Shown: positions 56,501 through 64,000 of the stretch, piece by piece
Layout of the letters: each line of letters starts with the position of its first letter
Numbering within the stretch: the stretch's first letter is position 1
NCBI GenBank assembly: GCA_003971905.1
Contig: RSEE01000052.1
Coordinates: 310,001 to 374,000, forward strand
Direction: 5' to 3'
DNA length: 64,000 nt
From: Moniliella sp. 'wahieum'
Taxonomy: Eukaryota; Basidiomycota; Moniliellomycetes; Moniliellales; Moniliellaceae
Notes under the pieces: generated by a model
The model's input: only the letters and a program-made list of their open reading frames with translations
What the model was told of the DNA's origin: nothing
The model's database searches: none
Made by a program: the position numbers and the translations under genes

Positions 56501-56659
56501 CGGGAGTGGTGGCCCCAGTTGCCCAACTCGCCCGCTGCTGCTGGTCTGGATGCTGCCCCGCTCGATCGTTCTTCACCGGAAGAGCCTGCTCCTGCTGACC
56601 GCCATCTTCCCCCTCGGAACCAGAGCTGGAGGTCAAGGCCCGGCATAGCAAGGTCGTAG
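53570..56659 (+). CDS. hmt1: HMT1/ABCB6-type ABC half-transporter
   Basis: Members sit in vacuolar or other internal membranes and export metal-thiol conjugates or porphyrins. ATG at 53570 precedes an N-terminal membrane region (AAQALLLLATVFATCV; ALVVLRAIFPFGN; LVLLAIRFLLVYPMYCFL) typical of the HMT1 N-extension. The ABC membrane domain includes LYVGLSILMLLFNRVINFYTP, MQLPMSFHAHRNTGELLRVLDRG, AVLLLVTACNIIVSVK and FANEPYESRRY. The nucleotide-binding domain has Walker A GPSGSGKST, Q-loop VVQQDPSLFN, signature LSGGEIQRVALARA (Ile where Lys is usual), Walker B LLMLDEASSSLD, and IFFIKDGRKVEQGSHEELL. The H-loop His lies at a frame break near 56145. A Ser/Pro-rich tail of about 110 residues follows to TAG at 56657-56659. 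Six or more apparent frameshifts interrupt the gene. Confidence 0.92.
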
Positions 56660-57051
56660 GCTCCCTCTCTCGGGGAAGGAATGACAGCAAGAAAGGAAAA
56701 CGAGTAAGTCAACGCACCCACTCTCCTTTTCAATGCTGTTGTCTAATTTCTGACTCTTCCATTTAGCATTCTCGGAAAAAGTAACGTTTCGCCCAGTGTT
56801 CGTTTTGCAAAGTGCTTTCTTTGGATTGATCGATTATCTTGTTTCTCGTCGAAGCCCCCGCCTCTGGCTCATACCCTCAACTTTACATTTGTTCGGCTTG
56901 CTACTTGTCGACAACTTCACGCATGAACCTTTTGTGATCGCTCTACATTGTCAACTGCACACTGGACCTGTTATCCAAGCTTCAATCTCAGATATTGGGA
57001 TCGATAGGGTAGATCAGAGGTGTATTAGTAGTCTGACTCCTAGGAATGGCT
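56660..57051. other. Convergent HMT1/ataxin-3 3' region
   Basis: No gene is supported in this spacer of about 390 bp between two convergent stop codons. Confidence 0.5.
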
Positions 57052-59025
57052 TCACCCAAACCGTGCTAGGCGCCGCCGGCGCATTTCTTCAGGAGAAACG
57101 TCTTCCTCATCCTCTTCCGTACCCGAGGCCGTCTGGCTTGCCTCTTCCGCCTTGGCCGGCAAACTGGGCTGGGATAGATGCCTCCCCAGCTGCCTCGCGT
57201 GAACTGCAGCTGCTGCTTCTGCCCTCATCTGGGCGATGCGCAACACATCCGCCGGAGCCTGACCCGAGACGGAACCAGTGGCTGGACTGCCGGATCCACT
57301 GCCAGCTTCCGAAGCACGTAGGCTGGTGGCAAATCGGTCTTGCTGGCTGACCAGCGCGGCGTGAGATGGATCGGTCTGCAAACGCTCCAGAGCACTGTAT
57401 CGCCCATACTAGCGGCCAAAGCGGCTTGGAGAGCGGCATCTTCGTCATCGTATGTCCGATCATTGGAGGTGCTGAACGAGGTTTCAGGGACTAGGGACCG
57501 ATCCGCCCCACTTTCCGCTCCATACGCTCGGTCGGCCGCTGCAAACTGGGCAGCGACACGGTCCCACATGGCCTGTTGCATCCGCAAACGTGTCGTTCGC
57601 ATCCTCGAGGTCATCAAATCAACGTCATCGTACCCTGCTGCCATCTGCTGAGCCGTATCTTGCTCCTCGAACAGATCCCGAGCCCTCTCGCCCCGTCCAT
57701 TGCGTCTTCGTTGACGGAGCCGACGTTGGTCATGCTTGACGAGCCCACAGGGGCCGAACCGGTTGGCTCCCCAGACCTTTCCTCTGAACGAGCAGTGGTA
57801 CTCAGGTTCACATACTCCACGTCCCGAGTCGCTCTCCCGCCCTGCACCGTCCTCCGCACCGCGGGGTGAGCAAAGGGAGACCGGGCAGAGCTGGACAAGA
57901 GATCCCCAACCGATCCTTCCCTCTCTACGCTCTGCCCCAGATCCATCCCGGTGCCCCTTCGAGACGCAGAGTAGATGAGAGGGAGGTACCGGCACCCATG
58001 CTGGTGGATGCCTCGGAGAGAAGACAAGCTCAGCACCTGTCGCGCTGAGCTCCGAAGCCGGTTCATCGAAATCGGTCGGATCGAGCTGGGCATCATGGCA
58101 TCCTCATCTCCACCCGGTCATCCGAGTCGGGGAGGTCAGTGCTGCTGCGTCGGCGGTTGCGCCGTCTCCGGCGCCGCCGTTGGGCCCGAGGAGGGAGGTG
58201 GGATGCCTTTCTGCCGTAGGACCACTGGAGGAGTAGCACAGCAGCGGGAATCGGTCCAGTACCTACATCGGAACCACGATGGGGAAACCTGGGCGTCGGC
58301 CAAACTAGCTTGGAGCGCAGCCTGCAGTTCCAGTCTTCCTGGTCCGACCCAGTCAGATCGATGGGACTAGCACCACCCGAGGGGTTGGTAGATCGTTGTG
58401 ATGGTCCGGCATGCGCCACCGATTCAGCTGGCTGTCCCGGTGGTTGGAATAGATCCGCCAGCTCATCGGCCGTAGTGTGGTGGAAGGCATGTGCGGCCTC
58501 GTCCGAGTCGGGAATGACGACAAAAACGGTATATCGCTCGGCCTCGGAACACGCAGCAGTTCCGAGAGGTAGAGTGGCCCGATGGGCTGGGGGAGGGGAG
58601 AAGGAGTTGAGGTTGAACCAGAACTGGTTGGCTGATCCAAAGGAGCGGTAGGTGAACCAGTGGGACTCGAGGTTGAGCAAGAAGGCCAGCTGCAGCTGGG
58701 GCTCGGTACGGACATGGGCCATGGAAGGCGCAGCGAGGCGCTCGAGACGCAGCCCCACGCCTGAAGCGCAGTCTCAATCACAGCGACAGAAAAGAAGCCT
58801 GTGTCGTCCATGTTGGCAGTTCGGGGGTCAGCAGCACGTGCGGCGCTGCAACAGCCTCAGCGCCCAGCTCCTCCTCGTGGGCGTCGAGCACTTGGGCAAT
58901 GGAGGCAAGCTGGCTGGCATCCATGGCGGGGTGCTGAACCAGATTGTTAATGGCATGCTGAGCGCACAGCATCGACCCAGGCTCTTGCCGCTCGTGTATA
59001 CATTGGCGGCCAGGTGGGAGGCCAT
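57052..59025 (-). CDS. Ataxin-3-like Josephin deubiquitinase with UIMs
   Basis: Ataxin-3 is a cysteine protease that trims polyubiquitin and works with p97/Cdc48. The Josephin domain starts MASHLAANVY, and one base later HERQEPGSMLCAQHAINNL, carrying the oxyanion Gln and nucleophile Cys. Then MDDTGFFSVAVIETALQAWG, ESHWFTYRSFG (catalytic His) and FWFNLNSFSPPP (catalytic Asn) complete the triad, followed by RYTVFVVIPDSDEAAHAF. Two ubiquitin-interacting motifs follow: LQAALQASLAD (about 58330-58290) and DEDAALQAALAASMG (about 57460-57410). The protein ends SPEEMRRRRLARFG and TGA at 57054-57052. The start is uncertain: an in-frame ATG at 59181 would add a poly-Pro segment read through the GGT microsatellite. 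About five frameshifts occur, and the middle linker is disordered. Confidence 0.9.
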
Positions 59026-59050
59026 CGTGGGCGGAAGCAGCGACGGACGC

Positions 59051-59085
59051 GGTGGTGGTGGTGGTGGTGGTGGTGGTGGCGGCGG
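59051..59085. repeat. (GGT)n/(GGC)n microsatellite at the ataxin-3 5' end
   Basis: About ten GGT triplets, then GGC triplets. On the minus strand the frame gives poly-Pro, poly-Thr or poly-His depending on register. Confidence 0.9.
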
Positions 59086-59181
59086 CGGCGGCGCTGGCCC
59101 CGAGAGGCAAGAAGGGAGGACTTGGAGGATCGATTGCGGACTGCGGCACGTGGTGTTGACGCGTTCATGCTCCGGGTCCAT

Positions 59182-59777
59182 CCGGCCGCGGCCACGTTGC
59201 TGCCCATGAATGATTAATGACGCAATGACGTAATGCCCCGCTCCTGACCGAACCCACTCGAACGCCCGTCCGAGGGGTGGAGCACTAGGGTTGCGTCCAT
59301 TCAATCTTATTCAATGTTCAACGTCCAATGTTCAATGTTCAATGTTCAATGTTCAATGTTCAATGTTCAATGTTCAACATTCGATTTCGAATCGCTCATT
59401 CATCATTGGCAAACTGCAGCGCCTACAGCCCTTCAAGCTTCAACCTTCAACGTTCACATGTAACACAGACTTCTTGATACAGACACAGCGCCAAGCCCAC
59501 CGCCATGTTTGGGTCTTGGCAACGTGTCCGCCGATATCCAATGGTCCATGATATGGTTCCACTGCTTTGGCACAAAACATTCTTGTTGCAAGGTTATGAT
59601 GCGCCATGTCACGGTCATGTGCTCATTAATACTTGTAGGCCCCACTCAATATACTGTCACCATGTCACCCCATCTCATACATCATCTCATGGTCACTATT
59701 ATACTCATCATTGAGCTGCTGGTGACCGACGGTGTTAGTCGACACGCGTTGACAAAAAGTGAGTATCAAACTGGGCA
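59182..59777. other. Intergenic with TGTTCAA tandem repeat
   Basis: No gene is supported. The main element is the heptanucleotide array at about 59317-59377. Confidence 0.5.
59317..59377. repeat. Heptanucleotide tandem repeat TGTTCAA
   Basis: Seven to eight copies of TGTTCAA, nearly perfect, with AACGT-type edges. Confidence 0.88.
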
Positions 59778-61340
59778 TTGAGGAAGTGTGCGCGTTTGAG
59801 GCCCTTCTGCGCCAAGTCCAGTACGTCTCTGTTAAGCCGTCGCATATATCGCCGCGGACCGGCATTTCTGCCACTCAGGATCTGGGGCAAGACAGGTTTC
59901 AAGAGGGTCGACGGGGTCGCGGATCGGCCGATTGTTCTCATCCCCCTTGTTCACGCAGTTATAGAGGCAGCGGACAACCCAGCTGGAAACCACACCTCGG
60001 TGCCGACTGTGGCCCTCAGTCCAATATCCCCCTTCTGTGGTGCCGTATATGTTGCGGGGCCGATTTCCAAAACCGCAACCATGCCGAACAGAATTTGTGT
60101 GTGCTCTCAGGAGGTGTGAAACAAAGCAAATAGCAGATCCAAACACACCTCGAGGGGCAGGTGGATCACGCTATCCAGGGTAACAATGCTGCATACGACC
60201 GGGAACGTGCCGCGACGGGCAACAGGGACCCCAGCTTCCAATGACTTTAATGACTCTGCTGCTCCTCTCATCAAGTGTCGCCGACAGACATGTTCGACAA
60301 TAAGGGTGAGAAGCCGCCCGTCTCCACACTCGTTCGTCGTCCCGGAAGGAATTTGCTTTACCGAACTGACAAAAAGGGCCGGGGTCATCGAGCTGAACCC
60401 ATTCATCGAGACAGACCATCTGAGTATAATACTAGGAAGATCTTTTTATGTGCCCCGCGCTGTCCCTGCCGCAGGTTGAGTAGCCAAGGACCAAAAATGG
60501 GTGTGGTATAATGAGCTCACGGTCGAGGATCTGGGCCGTTTCCAGCGGACGAACTGTGTCAAGGTGCGGGCACAGTACCTGGTGGACAAGGCGACTGTTA
60601 TCGCCACAAGCGAGATGATCGATGTGGATGAACTTGACTATCGAGCAGAACTGTCAGCCGAGTACAGCGCCTCTCCGCTGACTTTGTTAGGTCCTTGGGA
60701 CTGGGCAGAACCCGTGGGATGAGAAGGCTGCCTGGGTCGGGCACGGGCCGTACATCGGCACGGGCAACACGCATCGCTCGGGCTGTCGCATTTTGCCCGC
60801 GAGATCGATGACGGTGATGCGCCTGAAGAGTTTGCCCTACTCACGGCGAGTACGGATGAGTACTAAATCCGGCTGCGGTACAATTGCTCATCAAGTACTG
60901 ACACTGGGGGGACATTGACCACAGGATGTTGGCAGTGAGGCGCCTCTTCAGCACGCCTGCACCAAGAAGTGCATGATGGAGCAAGACGGCCAGAAAATAC
61001 TGGTGCACAACTACGAGAAGAACCCAGTCACGGGGGAGAACGAAACGATAGAGTATACTTCATTCCAGGGGCATCTCACGCTAAGGCCAAGAATGAAAAA
61101 GTGGCTGTGGTATTGAAGGCATACGCTATGCGAAGCCCACCCCACCACCAGTCGCACAGGGACTTGAGGATCAGCTGGAAGTTCCCCAACTGAGCGCCAA
61201 GGCGTGGAGCAAAGACATGGCCCAGAGGATTGCAACGAACGATATGCCATGCACCTGTGGGACAAGCGGGTCAAGAAAAGAAAACACCTGCCGTGGTCAT
61301 GGTCGGAGGAGAGAGGGTCAACACAGCTACGACTCGGACA
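59778..61340 (+). other. Unrecognised coding-like stretch, interrupted
   Basis: One plus-strand frame keeps protein-like composition for about 1 kb: DRPIVLIPLVHAVIEAADNP, VALSPISPFCGAVYVAGPIS, TELTKRAGVIELNPFIETD, LSIILGRSFYVPRAVPA, WYNELTVEDLGRFQRTNCVK, AQYLVDKATVIATSEMIDVD, YSASPLTLLGPWDWAEP. A shifted frame gives AREIDDGDAPEEFALLTAS and then ILVHNYEKNPVTGENETIEY. Several interruptions are present; they may be unspliced introns, sequence error or decay. I do not recognise the family and assign no function. There is no obvious terminal repeat around it. Confidence 0.33.
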
Positions 61341-64000
61341 GTGGCTAGTGACTAGTGACAGTGATTGAAGCGAGTAGCCAATGGACATGCATTGCGTGGT
61401 GTCGATGAGGATGGATAGGTTTGGTATCAGTCGTCAGTCGTCAGTAGTAGTTGCCAGGACAACAAAGGGAGGTGTACAATCCCGAGATCCGTCAGCCCGA
61501 ACTGCGGCTCTCATCGAAGAGACATGTGGAGATTGGGCCGTGGGCGACGCTTTGCTGATCATCCGCATAATGTGCGTGTGCACCTAGGCTTCTACTTGCC
61601 GGAAAATGGAGCCAGATGAAGATGACTGTCCTGCGTCCCACACTCCTCGGGGCGGAGCCGAAGGGTACCGGCGATTATCCCGTAAATTTTAAAAGGCCGG
61701 ACGATGAGGCGTAGGTTTCAGCGCAACACCTCTGTCGCGACAAGCCTCCGAGGGTCTCTGGCACGTGCCTCCCCAGCGCCTCTCCGCTGACCCAGCTGAT
61801 CAACTCGATCAACTTGATCGATCAACGCGGATCAACGTCAGATGTTTCAACCCCACATTTATCCAATTTATCCACATAGTTCAATTTTTATGGCCCGCCT
61901 GTGTCCTCTATCCTGACTTTCCCCGGGGCCAGCTCTAAGCGGCTTGCTCCTGCACCACGTCACTGCTGTTGGATCTGAATAATACTTGGTCGACAATGGT
62001 GCTTCATCATGCAGACACCACCCACGGAGGTGAGCATAGCGCCTATACGAAGAGCATTACAACAGCAAGAATCCCGCTCAGGCAGCGCCAAAAGCTGTGT
62101 AGAGTAAAAGGCGTTGAGGATGCTATTTCTAAGCAGCCTGTGGCATTGAGAGACCCCTGAGGCTCAGGCCTGAGGATATACTCATAACTCAGGCAACTCT
62201 CCAGTTATATCATTACTCAGTTTCCGTCGTAGTGTTCATAATACCCTTTCCAGAGCTTAAGGATTGATACCTGAACAAAGAAACGCTGCAGTGCCTATAT
62301 CAATCCGAACACTACTTTCCCTTTCTCTGGTCGAAATGCCACATGATATCGATTCCACGTACTCAAAGTTCCAGCTAGATCAGTCGAAACCTCGTTAGGG
62401 AGCTAGGGCTTCTAAAAAATGGGCTGTCACATTTGCTAGACACATCCGATAATAGGGCCCGGTGTCACTTCTTATCGCGTTTGGGACCTGAGAGATCAAT
62501 GGGGCCCCAGGCGGCCGAAAGTAAGTGCTGATCGGATCGTTGTATGCGTCCTACTATAACAGTTCTATCTATGCGGTTGTTCTTCTGCCTAAAAGGTGTC
62601 AGGACTGTGGTGGAACCCGCGGTGAATGGGCGAAACTCATGTTGATATCCGTCGTAGGACCGCAGAGGCTCCCACAGTCACTTGTGAGTCAGCTCATTTT
62701 TTTCCGCTCCTTCATAGTTCATATCTGTTTTTTTCCGGACTCTTCAAGCGCAGATGCCCCTGCTCTTCGTCCTTAATACCGTCGTTCAGTATACTAGTAG
62801 TGTAGGAAGACCGGAACCACTGATTGAAGCTTGAGGAGCTGTGACATGTGAGGGTTCCTCTGGCATGTGGCTTATATTCCCAGGATACGATAATGAATGG
62901 TCGGGGCTTGGCTTTTGAAGCACAAGGGTACTAGTAGTAGTAGTTAGAGAGAGGACTGTCCACATATTGCAGCGTTTCGATGCTAAACACTTTGTTGGAT
63001 GAGTACTGAGTACTGAGTATATAATATGGGATGCATATGTGTGTGATATTATATGCGAAAAAGAGGCAAAAGGAGACGTGTACTATCGAAGAACTCCAGT
63101 TGGCTCAGCCAGAGTATGTGTGTTGACCTATAACGAGCCGTCGGAATTGATGAATTTTAACCAGAGTACTTACTAGTTAGGTCTGGGGGCATCGGCATAC
63201 CTAATATATGGGAGGTCGAAGGATAGGCACACAGGCCACACACAGTGAGTGCACAGGAGAGAAAGGAGGGAGCAGGGGGTGTAGGCATGCTGGCACGATA
63301 CCCGCAGCGGGGAATCCGGTGGAAGCGGAAGGACCCTGATCTTATCGGCTGCCAAGATTGTTTTGGACGACTACGGTGCGGGGTGGTTGGGTTGCATGTT
63401 GAAGGCGAAGAGCGGAGAAGAAGTGAGACGCATGCCAACCATGGCTCCCAGGAGAGAGTGCATGTGTGGGCACGTATATTGTGTGAGACTCATCTCATTA
63501 CCTTGGGTTGATGCGCTGTTGGAGCGACGAGCGATAGGGAGTATCTGGACTCAGACTAGTGTGTGTAGAGGACCGAGCGAAGACTCGGGACGTCTGTAGT
63601 AGGCCCAGTGGCATGTCTCTAGTTCCTGGTCACTGCATGTACCTGCCCCCCCCTGCCGTGTGCACCTGGGCAGTGTCATCGGCACCTGTCACCGGTCACC
63701 GGTCACCTGTCAGCCGTGCCAGCGTGGGGTGGCATGCCGTCTGTGTCACATGTCATGCACCATTGATCATCCATGTTCCACCTGCACACAGGCGCACTGC
63801 GCTAACCCCGCCTTGTGGGTGCGTGTCACATGTCACATGTCATGCATCATGCATCATGAACCACTAGCGTACTGCGGCCTGAGAATTACTCACAGTCTCA
63901 GTACTCGGGACGGAGCTACGACTTGTTACATGTTACAGCTTGCCGCGCCAGACAGACGGGCAAGCAGTATGCGGGGCAGCTGGTGTGTTCCTCTCTGCTT
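61341..64000. other. Gene-poor right edge
   Basis: No gene is supported. GTCACCGGTCACCGGTCACC at about 63690-63711, GTCACATGTCACATGTCATGC at about 63826-63846 and GTTACATGTTACA at about 63923-63936 repeat the microrepeat style of 10-14 kb. No telomeric repeat (TTAGGG) is present. Confidence 0.5.

Noticed and set aside
59026-59149. Josephin start at 59149
   Set aside because: The codon is GTG, with an in-frame stop just upstream; the conserved VYHERQE motif joins the frame of ATG 59025 after a one-base shift.
63690-63936. Telomere-proximal or telomeric repeat
   Set aside because: Repeats are GTCACCG and GTTACAT words, not TTAGGG-type.

Overview
The window is nuclear DNA from a fungus. It carries a white-collar (WC-1) photoreceptor, an arrestin-related adaptor with a PPxY motif, an IML2-type protein, an HMT1-type ABC half-transporter, PEX3 and GDT1. 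Introns are short (52-83 nt; one of about 220 nt), with GTACGT/GTATGT donors and ACTAAC or CTGAC branch sites close to the acceptor. There are no operons, and genes lie 0.2-1.5 kb apart on both strands. The WC-1 homologue lacks the C-terminal GATA zinc finger, as in Basidiomycota. Josephin/ataxin-3 and WW-MyTH4-RhoGAP proteins would also fit an early-diverging lineage, so I leave the phylum open.

Layout. 1-283: tail of mannose-6-phosphate isomerase. 1.4-6.2 kb: an unrecognised gene and an arrestin, both on the minus strand. 7.2-9.9 kb: a secreted, silk-like Gly/Ser/Ala repeat protein (minus). 10-20.4 kb: a gene-poor block with many short tandem and palindromic microrepeats and one candidate small intron-rich gene near 14.4-15.2 kb. 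20.5-40 kb: a dense housekeeping block with MATH-BTB (-), an intron-containing tRNA-Val (+), ribose-5-phosphate isomerase (-), SPT4 (+), uroporphyrinogen decarboxylase (+), PEX3 (-), GDT1 (+), WW-MyTH4-RhoGAP (-) and WC-1 (-). 40-43.7 kb: intergenic DNA with an unrecognised coding-like stretch. 43.7-59 kb: AMP deaminase (+), IML2 (+), PI-PLC X-domain protein (-), HMT1-type ABC transporter (+) and ataxin-3-like deubiquitinase (-). 59.2-64 kb: gene-poor, with one unrecognised coding-like stretch.

The genes do not form one pathway. They cover transcription elongation (SPT4), heme synthesis, the pentose-phosphate pathway, purine salvage, peroxisome biogenesis, Golgi ion homeostasis, Rho and ubiquitin signalling, and light sensing. 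Most long conserved genes are interrupted by apparent single-base frameshifts, mostly missing bases, while conserved residues continue in the next frame. RKI1 and SPT4 read cleanly. I read this as residual sequencing error rather than mass pseudogenisation, so CDS spans below are gene extents, not clean reading frames.

The most interesting items are the WC-1 LOV domain, which keeps its flavin-contact residues but has alanine in place of the adduct-forming cysteine, and the silk-like secreted repeat protein.
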